From Bemisia tabaci (taxonomy: Eukaryota > Arthropoda > Insecta > Hemiptera > Aleyrodidae): a stretch of 64,000 nt of DNA. Of this stretch, positions 24,401 to 35,275 are shown piece by piece. Under the pieces are notes generated by a model. That model saw only the letters and a program-made list of their open reading frames with translations, was not told the DNA's origin and searched no databases. The translations under genes and the position numbers were made by a program. The stretch spans positions 52,984,157 through 53,048,156 of the forward strand of contig NC_092797.1 of the NCBI RefSeq assembly GCF_918797505.1. The letters run 5' to 3'. The number at the start of each line of letters is the position of its first letter. Within the stretch, counting starts at the first letter, position 1.

Positions 24401-24791
24401 AAATACTCCTGACTTTCTTTAAAAAAATTTACCTTGGTATGTGGAAATTTCTTCGTTCCTTTGACGTACAGGCGTATCTCTATAATAACCGATTTACTGT
24501 CTACGTCTAGTTCGATTGTTAACTAACACATGAACATGTCCCTGACTCGCGTCCTTCGCGTCATGGTGGTAAAATTCGTCCAAGAGTGTTTACTACAATC
24601 GAAATGTCTCGTGTTTTCTGAGTTCTTCATTGATTTATGACCTGCCAATGACTAAATTGCGATACTTCAACATAATTAACTCTCGAAGAATTTGTGCATG
24701 AGGTTACGTTAAGTTAAATTAATTCTTTTGGTTGGAACCAAGATTTCGATATTATGTCGAATGACGTAGTCGCTAGATCAGTCTAATTCTA
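21458..24791. other. Long intronic stretch; one decayed family C copy
   Basis: 24236-24480 keeps AGGAAAAACGC, GTTGCCAAATTTCC and a degraded right end, a decayed family C copy. Short frames such as 22971-23225 (minus) have no recognisable features. Otherwise AT-rich DNA with no exon. Confidence 0.4.
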
Positions 24792-25265
24792 CACTGAATA
24801 AAAATATTGGTAGAATTTACCATTCTTTCATGCTGTATTTCACACAGCGTCAATTCTGCCAGGAGAAAGGTTAACCCTTTACTACATAGCGTTACATGAA
24901 AGCAACAAATGGTTTTCAGCTTTACTTCTATGCTGGAATATTGAATTGAATCAAAGCAAGAAATGCTTTTTGGGAAGCATCATAAGTTTGATTTCCTGAC
25001 TTAAAAGAAAAAAAAGGAAAAAAAAACACTACAGGAATCGATTCCAACTGATTTTATTGTGGAAAAAACACTGTACAATGTAGACTTTCTCTCTATAATC
25101 AACGATTAGCTCATGCAACAAAGGGTTGACGTTACTATATACTGACACAGGTAACCATTCCTCTGGCAGAATCGACATGAAGATTGGTAGAATTCCCCAT
25201 TTCTTCACGCGATGGGAAATACAGCGTGAAGGAATGGTTAATTCTACCAATTTTTTTTCTCAGTG
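24792..25265. mobile_element. Family B MITE, long form (474 bp)
   Basis: TA-flanked. Left CACTGAATAAAAATATTGGT, AGAATTTACCATTC; right GAATGGTTAATTCTACCAAT, TTTTTTTCTCAGTG. CACAGCGTCAATTCTGCCAG and inverted CTGGCAGAATCGAC-like sequence lie inside. The extra 260 bp relative to the 209 bp copy is an internal insertion or an ancestral interior. Confidence 0.75.
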
Positions 25266-26469
25266 TACATGAGCCCTGAAAAACATAGCGTTTTATGGAG
25301 AGCAGGGCTCACATGGAAACAGAGATACATTGTAAAAACGGCGATGCGGCAACGTCCGAGGGCTAATACGCTATTCTTCCTTAGTACGGCATCGTGTGAG
25401 CACGAGGAATTCGATCTGGCCCTCATTCTCGTTCGGGTGATACCGCCTTGATTGAAAACCACGAAATATGAATAATCCTAACGTAATATCCCAGAGCCTT
25501 CTACGGGCCCTATTCCCGGATAGCGCGGCGAGGAGGAAGGGGAAAGGGATATTGCGGGGGGGAGGGTGAGAAGTAGAGGGGGGAGCGCAGGGGGTCTGGA
25601 TTTCGGCGTCTTCGCTGCCCTCGGGGGAACGATGTGAAAGACGGAAGGAGTAATTTTGTGGGTGTGAAATATAAAACGCCTTCAATTGCGTTTGATACTG
25701 TGCAACACACCGAAGTTGATATAGTTGTATTCTTAGGTTCGAACTTAACTCGCGTGAATTGCTCTACCAAGTAAGGCATGTCAGCCTTCGAACTGCTGTA
25801 TCTCAAGTTACTTCACATATTTCATGCCCATTACTGCCCTTGTATATGTATGAAAGAGGCCAAGTTCTCGTTGTCTATTTGAGAGAGCGAGACAAATGGT
25901 TGCTACACAGGGTGGCATGGTACGAAAGGTTGGAAATTTTGGTGAGATATTCCATGGAAGTTCATGAGCCTGCGAAATTTATGGAAAAATTCAAACATTC
26001 ATTCCGGGAGCTGAAAATGCAACACGGTTTTTTCAGGGAAAAGAATGGCCGCGAGCATCTGCAAGGCCGTCATCACAATATTTGGAACACGTTTTGCAAT
26101 TAAGCACTGACATTTCTAGCTCTTCATGGATACAACATACATGTCATTAGTTTCCCTATGTAGATTGGTGTTTTGTGTATAAGCCAGAAATTGCAGTCCG
26201 AAATTGCAAAACGCAGTCCATTTTAAACTCCAGATTTCTTGTGAAACAACCAGAGTAATTTCCGTTATCCTAGTGAAATTTTATTTAATAGACTAAGGGG
26301 CCAAGTGGGCGGCCCCCGGCCTTGGCTCCGTATCTGCCAGGTGGGCGGCTGTAATTCGTACCCCGTTGCCTGAAGTCAATGATTCGCCTTCAAATGGCCG
26401 GGTATGCAAAATGACTGCCGTGACGCACGAATAGTGGTATCAGAATTTTACATTAAGTTTACGGATTGA
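25266..26469. other. Intronic stretch with repeat fragments
   Basis: 25321-25390 resembles a family C right half (CTATTCTTCCTTAGTACGGC). Copies of the dispersed module lie at about 25674-25735 and 26385-26441. The plus-strand frame at 25759-26103 has no recognisable domain. Confidence 0.4.
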
Positions 26470-27208
26470 TTTGAAGGCGCTCTTCTATATCCAGTGTGAG
26501 TGGCCTTGTACAACGACCTTACCAAAAAGTTCATAATTTGGGGGTTTAAATCAAGCCGCATATTCGAAAAATGCCGAGGAATATTATTTTTAAAAAATAA
26601 TAAGATTGTTTTTGGTCTCTCCGTCTTATTTCAAAGAAGAGAGCGGAGGCGGCTGGATCATGTTGTGTTTTTTAAGTCCCTTGGTTCGGTCATCGTATTC
26701 TGAAGCGAAACTGAAAGAGTCGCCGTATTCATGATCGCAACTTGCTCAAAAGTGGTTGTGAATTTAAAAAGTTTCGCACGTATAAAATGAGCTTTCGTTG
26801 ATTAAATGTGAATAATCAAAGGTTAAGAATTTAAGATTTTATATTTGAAGGCGCTCTTCTTTATCCATTGTGCATTGTGCCTTATGTACAACGATGTTGA
26901 CCAAAAAGTTCACAATTTTGGGTTTTAAATCGAGCCGCACATTCGAAAATTCCGAGGAACATTATTTTGAAAAAATAATATGATTGTTTCTGGTCTCTAC
27001 GTCTTATTTCAAAGAAGAGAGCGCAGGCGGCTGGATCAGATTTAGTATTTTAAGTCCCTTGGTTCGGTCATAGTATTCTGAAGCGAAACTGAAAGAGTCG
27101 TCGTTTACAAGATCGCAACTCACTCAAAAGCGGTTGTGAATTTAAAAAGTTTCCCACGGATAAAATGAGCTTTCGTTGATTAACTGTGAATCATCAAAAT
27201 TTAAGAAA
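26470..27208. repeat. Two-copy tandem duplication, about 374 bp period
   Basis: Both units start TTGAAGGCGCTCTTCT and share GGTCTCTNCGTCTTATTTCA, AGTCCCTTGGTTCGGTCAT and ATAAAATGAGCTTTCGTTGA. Divergence is scattered substitutions and small indels, so the duplication is not recent. Confidence 0.85.
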
Positions 27209-27264
27209 AAGAACTTTGTCCACTGGTCCATTAGGAAAGCGTAAATCATGGATGGATGGAGCAT

Positions 27265-28760
27265 CGATGACCAACTAAACCTATCTGATAAGGTATCTTA
27301 AGTGTGAAACCCTTTTTTCCGTCTTTAAATGATCGAAATCCACCAACAAGTTTAAAACACTAATTGCAAAAAGGCGTATCTCCTTTTGAAGTGTCGATTC
27401 TTAGTGCCAAAAACGCGAATCTCGGCATTTCTGCCGTGCCTATTTTCTAACAGTTCGAGAAATTATTGAAACTTATGATGGAGTTTGAGAAAACATTTGA
27501 TTCTTGCTATCCTCAAGAATTATTACTCTTCTACCGACAATAAAGAGGAATGCAGACAGTTTTTTTACTCTCCTGGAAAATCGTGTTTTCCGAGATTCGC
27601 ACTTCTGCACTTTCACCATCGATAAAGTTCTTTAGTATTGTTTAATTAACATTTGCACAGGCAGTGATTGTGATTGTTCAGTCAGTAATTTTTTTTCTCA
27701 TTAATTTGCGGACAGTTTTAGGTATGAGTAAACTCTATTTTTGATCTTAATGATCAAGAACGGGTTCAAAACGCTAATTACGGAAATGCGTATCTCGAGA
27801 TGAGATGTCATTTTCCAATCATACAATGCTTGATCTGGCCATATGAGATCAAACTAAAGCTTTTCTGATAAGGAATTGTAAGCGTGAAACTCTTTTTTCA
27901 GTATTTAAATGATCCAAATCCGCCAACATCAGGTTTAAAACACTAATTGCAAAAATGCGTATCTCGTGATGAAATGTCAATTCTTAGTGCCGAAAACGCG
28001 AATCTCGGCATTTTTGCCGTATTTTGTGACAGTTCGAGAAATTATTCAAATAATGGTGATGGAATCTGAAACAAGACGACGGTTCCAACGTTAAGACGTT
28101 GGAGAGCGTTCACCGTAGGACCTCGTCAATATGTAAAAGTGGTTTTGCGCGGACGGAAGAGAGCGTTGCAAGACGCTGTTGAACTAAACGTGGAGCGTAA
28201 CCTAGGAAACATACATCTATATGTATAAGAAATGACTTGTCTTCATAGAGTAAAATATAGGGGTCACTTGTGAAGGGGTACTTCGTACCCAACAATTTTT
28301 TTAGGTCTCCGACGACTAAAAATTTGAACGATTCTTGAAAGAGTCATTAAATAAAAGTACGTTGCAGTAAAACTTAAAGATATTAATTTCTCAAAGACAA
28401 GCCTACAGGCATTACATAAAGTGGACAAAATAGGAGAAAAAAGGTAGAAATGGTACATAAAGAAAAATTGAGAAAACAGGCATTGCTCCCCACCACGAAA
28501 AATGGCACCGGATTCCATGGAGCAGTGCGGGCCTTCACCAATGGATACATTAGTAACATACCCGATGCAAAACGACGGGAAAGAGCGTACACTACTAACG
28601 TGATGAACGCTAAAAAGCATCTTATTCTTGCTATCCTCAAGAATTATTACCCTTCTACTAACAATAAAGAGAAATGTAGACAGTTTTTTATTTTACTCTC
28701 CAGGAAAATCGTGTTTTCCGAGATACGCGCTTCTACACTTTCACCATCTATTCGTCGTAT
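27265..28760. repeat. Duplicated segment, second copy split by about 545 bp
   Basis: 27265-27620 contains, in order, CTGATAAGGTATC, TAAAACACTAATTGC, ACGCGAATCTCGGCATTT, TTCTTGCTATCCTCAAGAAT and AAAATCGTGTTTTCCGAGAT. The same order recurs at 27845-28075 and resumes at 28616-28760. About 545 bp lies between the two parts of the second copy, consistent with an insertion. Confidence 0.75.
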
Positions 28761-29222
28761 CTCAAACGAGCCAGAAATAGCAGTTCCTTACTGCAAAATA
28801 AAGTCCAATTAAAGCCGAGCGCTTGAGACGAAATCATAGACGTGAAAGCAAAACTTGGAACACGCGTATTCTTCGGAGGAAAACAATGCGCCCGAGTTAA
28901 GAAACGAGGTTAAGACAACGCAACTTGTCGAAAATTTTTCCCGGCACATCCCCACGTTGAATGGTTTCTGACAATTAATTATCAAACCGAGGAAAATTGC
29001 TCAAGTTCCACGTTGCCGGCTTCTTCTTGCAAAATAAATCAAAACTTTTGATGAGATGACTCGGTGGAATCTAAAAACTGATGAGAAAAAACAACATACT
29101 CGTGTACTCATTATTGATAGAGTGAACGCAAGCTGACCTTCCATGGAAAAAGGAAAGTTCGAAAAACTTAAACCCTTATTAGTTACACAAGAGAAGAGAA
29201 GTCGTTACCTTGTGGCCTAAGT
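28761..29222. other. Intronic stretch without recognised feature
   Basis: No exon, repeat boundary or element end recognised. Confidence 0.35.
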
Positions 29223-29452
29223 TCACAAGCGCCATGTGACGTTTAAAAATTTCCGCCGAAAGTTTATTATTTTACAAAATAATTGCTCAACGAATCTGTC
29301 CAGAGAAATCACTGTATTTTATTTGTGCTGCCGATTAAATTCAGTGAAATTTTCAAACAGATTCAACCAACAATTTCTCTGTAAAGAAATAAAATGGCGG
29401 CGGAAATTTTCAAAAATCGTACTTGTGATAATTTGGCCGGAAGGTGCCGAAG
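29223..29452. mobile_element. Family F palindromic MITE
   Basis: The left end CACAAGCGCCATGTGACGTT and the right end with AAATGGCGGCGGAAATTTTC and TTTGGCCGGAAGGTG bracket a palindrome (CAATTTCTCTGTAAAGAAAT core). Related copies: the centre of the foldback 36454-37711, 60783-61012, and fragments at 37715 and 62235. Confidence 0.65.
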
Positions 29453-30371
29453 TGTGGAGAAAAGTCCGTTTCACTGTGAATGGCAAAAAGAAACAAGCGA
29501 TTAAAAGTTTCATATGCGCACTTTGGACTTTTTATCGCGGTAGAGCAGGGCGCCTTCAATATTTCGTGCATGCAACACGGACATTCCATGAGCACGATTA
29601 GTTGCATGAAGCCGTTATCATCAACATGCTCAGGAGTTGGTGCAAAATGAAGAGTTTTACAACGAAAGAAATATGAAACCAGTCGCTTGAGGGTACGCAA
29701 TGTTGAAAGTCTGTTGACAGATAAAATAAGACGCGTTTTTTTGCCGAACGTAGAGCATAGTCGATGGGCTCTTTTTTTATTCAACCTGAAAATCTCTCTT
29801 TGCAGATACAGTTTTCTACATAGATGAGCCATGCAGAAGAATTAATTTTCAATTGCGAGAAACGGTCCATTTCCTTGGATTGTAAATCCCTTAGAGCTCA
29901 ATTTATTTTGGCAACGAAAAGCCGGATCGAAAATTGCATTTCTAGTGCTCCATTCACGCCTCTGTAACCTTTAGTACTTATGTAGACCAAACCCTCTTTC
30001 GCAAAATAACTTCGCAGCCTTCATTATTTAATTTACGAGTATTCAAGCTGGTGCAACTACACTTGGCATTTTATGTGCCCATTTAATAAAGTTCCCAGAC
30101 TTTGACGGAAGTTAAGTCGAAGTCTATACATGTCTTGATTACTCTTTGAAAATGTCCCAGTGGAATTCCTGGCATTCCATTTTTTGAGTAGCTATACTTC
30201 TACCTCGGCAAAACACACTTGGGAGACATACCAAACACATAAAAATCAAATGGGCTTTTAGAAAAGGGAATTATAATTTTTGGTTTATTTCAGAAGCAAA
30301 ATAAGCAAGGAGTCTAACTGCAGCCCTGTATTTTTCCCTTTGACATTGATTACTATAGGCTAAACGCGCGT
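29453..30371. other. Intronic stretch without recognised gene
   Basis: One copy of the dispersed module at about 29549-29612 (GCGCCTTCAATATTTCG to ACGATTAGTTGCATG). Otherwise nothing seen. Confidence 0.35.
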
Positions 30372-30603
30372 TTCGCGTTTCGCAGAACGGAACCAAGTCA
30401 CATCAGCGATTGACAAGGGCAATTCAATTTTTAACAAGAGCATGTTTGTGCGGCTCCTTTGAAAATTCTAAGGAATTTGTTTCGCACCGAGCAGAAAATT
30501 CGCACGAAAATCTGCAAAACCGTTTTCTTGTAAAAAATTGAAGTCCCCGATTAAAGTTGGCAAAATTCGATGTGGTTTGGTTCCTTTCTGCTTAACGCGG
30601 TCC
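30372..30603. mobile_element. Family H MITE
   Basis: Left CAGAACGGAACCAAGTCACA; right GATGTGGTTTGGTTCCTTTC followed by TGCTTAACGCGGTCC. The interior TTTTTTAACAAGAGCATG and TTTTCTTGTAAAAAATTG pair. Confidence 0.75.
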
Positions 30604-30639
30604 AAACCGAGCTCATTTCTGTGACCTGAGCAACTACAC

Positions 30640-31050
30640 GGGGTTGTCGCAGAATTAAGAAAATAAAATTCCCTGACGTTTCCCTGATTTCTCTGACACA
30701 TTCTGGTAAAATTTCCTGACAATTGAACGTATGACAGATACTTAAAAAGACATGATTTGAAATAGTTTTCAGGCAAAAATTGTTTTTCGAGACGTCGAAC
30801 CCATTCTAGAAAGGAAATACACAGGCGCCCGGATAATTTTTCTGTAACCTTTTCGTCATTTTTCCAGACATTTACCGGTTTTCCCTAACTTTTTTAAAGT
30901 CCCATTTTAAAATTTCCTGAGGATATGCCAAATGCTTGAAACGACATGATCTGAAACAGTTCTCAGGCAAAATTTGTTTTTCGAAACGCTAAACCCACTC
31001 TAGAAAGGAAATACAGTTGACTGGACAATTTTCCCCTAACATTTCCAGGT
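30640..31050. repeat. Diverged tandem repeat, about 199 bp period
   Basis: AAATTTCCTGA at about 30710 and 30911, GACATGAT(T/C)TGAAA, TTTTCAGGCAAAA and TCTAGAAAGGAAATACA recur about 199 bp apart. The flanking TTCCCTGAC motifs resume at 31810-31865, so the intervening retrotransposon fragment and MITE were inserted into this repeat. Confidence 0.65.
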
Positions 31051-31052
31051 TG

Positions 31053-31577
31053 TCCTACATGTATGTATAAGCCGCTTTTACGGCGCGCTAGGGCGCTCTG
31101 CGACGCCTACTCTCCACAGGAATCTGTCATGGTAGAGATCCTCCGGAAGCTGGCATCTCTCCATTTTTTCACGGATACCCTCTACCCAGCGTTAGGCTGG
31201 ACGCCCTCTCCGTCGCCTACCTGGGGAGACCCACTCCAACACCTTCTTCGGCAACCTGGTATCAGTCATTCTCTGCACATGACCATACCATACCAATTGA
31301 TTGGTCATGATATCGTGCACAATCGTCCCCTCAACGCCCATTATCTCTCGGACACATTCATTCCTGACACGTTCTCTCCTCGAGATTCCAGCCGATCTTC
31401 GCCAAAAATCCATCTCTGTCACCTTAAGCATTTCTTGGGTCCACTTCTTCAACTGCCACACTTCACTGCCACAGGTGATTATAGGCTTGTAACCGAGTTA
31501 AAAATCCTCTTTTTGTTGCCCTTGGAAATCCTTTGTTCCCAAAGAATCCCATTAAGCATGGCGATGGCTTTCCTTCC
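31053..31577 (-). pseudogene. RTE-like retrotransposon fragment (3' end of RT ORF)
   Basis: On the minus strand the pieces GRKAIAMLNGILWEQRIS, WQLKKWTQEMLKVTEMDFWR, SAGISRRERVRNECVREIM, LVWYGHVQRM and PGRRRRGRPA match, in order, the copy at 58110-58733. This is the region after the reverse transcriptase catalytic part in RTE-like non-LTR elements. The catalytic part is absent (5' truncation) and the fragment lies in two frames, so at least one frameshift is present. The 3' end has the same tail (CTTATACATACATG) as the other copy. It lies in sense with the host gene. Confidence 0.85.
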
Positions 31578-31808
31578 ACACTGGAAAAAAAAACACATTG
31601 GATCTAGAGTCCAGACCCTTGAAAACATTGACAAGAAAAAATATTCTTGATTTAATCGGATTTTTGCTTGAATCAAAACGAAATCCGCTTATATTAAGAG
31701 ACTTGGTTCTTGATTTAAGCTAGATTCTGATCGAATCAAAAGTACTTTTTCTTGTCGATGTTTTTAAGAGTCTGGACTCTAGATCTAATGTGCTTTTTTT
31801 GCAGTGCA
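31578..31808. mobile_element. Palindromic MITE, 231 bp
   Basis: The ends CACTGGAAAAAAAAACACAT and TGTGCTTTTTTTGCAGTG, then GATCTAGAGTCCAGACCCTT and AAGAGTCTGGACTCTAGATC, then GACAAGAAAAA and TTTTTCTTGTC, are inverted. It sits exactly at the 5' truncation point of the retrotransposon fragment. Confidence 0.8.
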
Positions 31809-32467
31809 GGTCTTCCTGACTTTTAAAAATTCCTTAACAATTCCCGGTTTTCCCTGACAGTGGCAACCCCGGACACACCGCGGACTAATCCGAAGGAATT
31901 AAGGCAATTGGTGATTATTAATCAACTTACATTGTTCGTCGGGACGTCAAGTGTGGTAAGGGTTAAGAGGGGATGCATTGAAGGGATCGAGCGAACGGAG
32001 GGGGTGGGGCGCCGGGAGTATGTGCAAGTTGGGAGTAGGCCCTTTTGTTCTCGGCCACGCTGCGAAGTTTTTTCCCCCGGCTGGCTCGGTGCTAAGTTCT
32101 AAATATTTCATCGGGGGCTCCTCAAAGTACACAGTCGGCTAAGCGAATTTTAATCGGGCGCTATTGACTCGCGGCTTCGGAGTTATTTCCACTCGGCTTC
32201 ACTCGTCTCCCGCCGCCTTTTTTCCCCTTTCGACTCGACTCCACTCGGGACCCGGGGCCTCCGCGATAAACTGATTACGCCTCGATCCTTGATAATTGAA
32301 CCCTGAAGGGACGGGGGGAGGGTGCAGTTGGGGGGGCGAAGGGGTATTTACGACTCCATTGCCATTTCATGCGGCTAAACCTTGAGCATTTTAAATTGGT
32401 GATAATGAATCGCTAAACAAGGTAGAAATTTAAGCATTCTGATACCGGTTTCTTATTCAGAATCCCA

Positions 32468-32863
32468 CACTGAAAAAAAAAATCTCGGTGTATTTACTAA
32501 GAAAAGGGTAAAATTACGAAGAATTCGGGGTTCTTTTTGATCCCAGTTTTTTCTTGGTAGAATTACCATTAATGGAATTGGTAATTTTAGAACTTTCTCG
32601 GTAATTTTACTGGACCTTAGTAAAAACGCCAATATTTTTTATCGACTGTGGTAGAATTACCGAGATAAAATGGCAAAGTTACCGGGAATTGATTACCAAT
32701 AAAAGTGGTATTCTTACCTGAAAAAAAACAGTAAAAATACCGGTTTTTAGGTAAGCTTACCAGTCTGTCTTGGTAAAATTACCAATAATTGGTAAACAAA
32801 AAAGGTGAGATGGTAAAGGTGCCAACGGACCGTCGTAAAAACGCCAAGAATTTTTTTTCAGTG
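32468..32863. mobile_element. MITE with CACTGAAAAAA ends, GGTAATTTTACC-rich
   Basis: CACTGAAAAAAAAAATCTCG at the left and AAGAATTTTTTTTCAGTG at the right. The interior is packed with GGTAATTTTACC- and GGTAAAATTACC-like motifs in both orientations. Inserted in the left part of the 556 bp-type element. Confidence 0.75.
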
Positions 32864-32946
32864 ACGTTCAGAAAACGAGTCTTGCATCAAAAATTACTGA
32901 GATCAACTCCTGTTTACGATATTAACGTTTTAATTTTACTTTGGTA

Positions 32947-33155
32947 CACCGAGAAAAAAGATTGGTTGAATTTACCATTCCCTCACGGTGTATTTCACAC
33001 AGCGTTACCTCAGAGTCAATTCTGCCAGAAGAAAGGTAAACGTTACTATATACTGGAACAGGTAACCATTCCTCTAGCAGAATCGATTTTGAATTCACGC
33101 AGTGTGAAATACAGCGTGAGGGAATGGTAAATTCTACCGATCTCTTTTCTCGGTG
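32947..33155. mobile_element. Family B MITE (209 bp), TA-flanked
   Basis: Left CACCGAGAAAAAAGATTGGT with GAATTTACCATTCCC; right GGGAATGGTAAATTCTACCG, CTCTTTTCTCGGTG. TA on both sides. Second insertion into the 556 bp-type element. Confidence 0.85.
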
Positions 33156-33434
33156 TAACACGGGAGATTTGAATTGCCCGGTCACAAGAAACACGATACT
33201 TTACGTGGGTCAAATCGCGCGATACAATGGTTTTGGCAGGCTTCTCAATCAGACATTGTTCATCTCCCAGAATTTATTGTTTAAAATGTAAATAATTTGC
33301 TACAGCTGAGCCAAAGCGTCAAGATTGAGGTTGCCATATGTTAGTATCGCATAGACTGCCACGGTAACTTTTAGTGTGCGATTTGACTCAGTAACTCACG
33401 AGGACCATCGTGCTCTCATGAGCGGGAGATTTGA

Positions 33435-34051
33435 ATGGGCCTGTTGCAAACTTTTGCTAGAGCAAAAATAAGAGTTGTTTCTTATAGATAATGCCTCAAA
33501 AATCACGATGAGCGCATCGGCAAAGTCTGAAATGCACTTATAACTTCACAATCTGCGTAAGAAATTTGCGGTTTTTTGAGCTTCCCGCTTCAAAAACGAT
33601 ACTACGGCACAGGTGAACATTTTGTTAGAGGAGTCGCTCCATCGTCGGCAATATTCATCATGGCCGACGCTTGCGCAGTTCTGCGCGTAATTCGAGGAGA
33701 GTTCAAGGTCAATCAAGGCGGGCGAGAAAAATATGAACGTAAACACGCCGATTGTTACTTGGTCTAATCCTGTTCAGGTGTTATCTCGTACCATCACACG
33801 TGTTTTGGCGGATTGGCGTCGGCCATGATGAGTATTGCAGACGATGGAACGACTCCTCTAACAAAATGTTCACCTGTGCCGTAGTATCGTTTTTGAAGCG
33901 GGAAGCTCAAAAAACCGCAAATTTCTTACGCAGATTGTGAAGTTATGAGTGCATTTCAGAGTTTGCCGATGCGCTCATCGTGATTTTTGAGGCATTATCT
34001 ATAAGAAACAACTCTTAGTTTTGCTCTAGCAAAAGTTTGCAACAGGCCCAT
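33435..34051. mobile_element. Foldback element, 617 bp, arms about 237 bp
   Basis: Left arm 33435-33671 and right arm 33816-34051 are near-identical inverted copies (AATGGGCCTGTTGCAAACTT at the left outer end; GGCCGACGC innermost). The spacer is about 144 bp. Open frames in both arms (33576-33767, 33752-33940) are a by-product of the palindrome. Third insertion into the 556 bp-type element. Confidence 0.9.
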
Positions 34052-34198
34052 TTGCGCGCCAAGAAAAATGAAATATCTTGTTTGGAGTTAATTTCAGCAA
34101 TTTTTTTTTGCGCAAAAAAAGATTAAAAACAAAAACAGCAGAAAAAAAGAAGCAAAAAATGCTTGGATTCGTGCCTTGTCTAGTGGTCCATTGTCAGA

Positions 34199-34887
34199 AC
34201 ATTTACTCGAGAGACAGTGCTTAGAGTCCTCATTCATTGAAAAGAGATATGCCGTCTGTTTCGGGCTGAGAGACCGAAAGAGGCTTGGAGCCGTGGCTTC
34301 ATCTGTTCCGGGTGTTACAACCGGAAATTTCTGCCTCGGAGCCCGGAACGCAGACGTTACGTCTATAAAGCCCCCGAGTGCGGCTTTCACGGCCGGGTTT
34401 TTTTCAGTGTTTTACAATCAGTTTTTTCCTTGAGAAGTCCTCAAATGGGTTTCGTTTTGATGTGGCAGTGAAGAATCACAGAGATGACGCTTTTTGCAAA
34501 CTGCTTGTGAAATTTGTCGTAATTATCCGCGATCCCTTACTTCGACATTTCCACGAATGAGTGTCTGAAAAATTCATGAAAATTCGACGGCGACATTGAC
34601 AACGTTGTAAATCCTAGAGCCAATTCGGAGCACTTAATTTCTTGAGAGTTCAAATTCCGTTAACAAGGAATTAGAGATGATTTCCTTTTGCACCCATCCC
34701 CGAACCCCTAATTTCCTATTTCTCCGTATTTGTTAACCGCGAGACTTTTGCGGAACCTAAACTTCGCGGATAACGAGGATCTCTTGTGCTAATTGCTTCT
34801 TTGAATAACCCCATAGTAAAATTCGCCATGAAAATCTACCTCAAGTACCTGTGGGGAAAGTATTGCCAACTCAATCCTCTTTTACTA
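34199..34887. other. Intronic stretch without recognised feature
   Basis: No exon or element end recognised. Confidence 0.35.
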
Positions 34888-35109
34888 CACGGAAAAAAAA
34901 TTGCTGATTCAACAATTCAATTGCAGTGAGTGCAATGTTTCAACGCAGATTTTACAACAAAAAAATGTTACTTTAACCACATTGTAAACTAATTTAACCA
35001 CGGAGGTGGTTAAAGTAGCATTTTTTTGTTGTAAAATCTGCGTTGAAACATTGCACTCACTGTTTTTAGCAATTGAATTGCTGAATCAGCAATTCTTTTT
35101 TTTTCCGTG
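34888..35109. mobile_element. Family A MITE, best copy (222 bp, TA target duplication)
   Basis: CACGGAAAAAAAATTGCTGA at the left and AATTCTTTTTTTTTCCGTG at the right, flanked by TA. Long palindrome including GTTTCAACGCAGATTTTACA and TGTAAAATCTGCGTTGAAAC, with an AACCACGGAGGTGGTT centre. Fits a Tc1/mariner-type non-autonomous element. Confidence 0.88.
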
Positions 35110-35157
35110 TACAGAGAATGTGTGCCGCTTTCCGATTTAGTGGCAAGTTGTAGCAGT

Positions 35158-35275
35158 AGCGTGGCGTGCTTAGCGATACATCGATTGATCTGCCATTTAA
35201 ACCTAGTAACTAAAAGGATCGATAAACAGGCTGTTCGCAACGAACACTTTAATAATCGATTATTTACCACATAGC
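35158..35275. mobile_element. Family E palindromic element, partial
   Basis: GTGGCGTGCTTAGCGATACA, CATCGATTGATCTGCCATTT, central CTGTTCGCAACGAACAC. The right end is lost. Confidence 0.65.

Larger units (their letters stand above)
32405..34198. mobile_element. 556 bp-type foldback element split by three insertions
   Basis: Segments of the element seen intact at 48302-48857 occur in order: 32405-32467 (left end, AAACAAGGTAGAAATTTAAG), 32864-32946, 33156-33434 (AAAGCGTCAAGATTGAGGTT) and 34052-34198 (right end CCTTGTCTAGTGGTCCATT). The gaps are the 396, 209 and 617 bp elements listed next. Subtracting them leaves about 572 bp, close to the intact length. Confidence 0.75.

Noticed and set aside
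33576..33940. Two similar short proteins in tandem
   Set aside because: They are the two arms of the 617 bp foldback read in opposite senses, not a gene pair.
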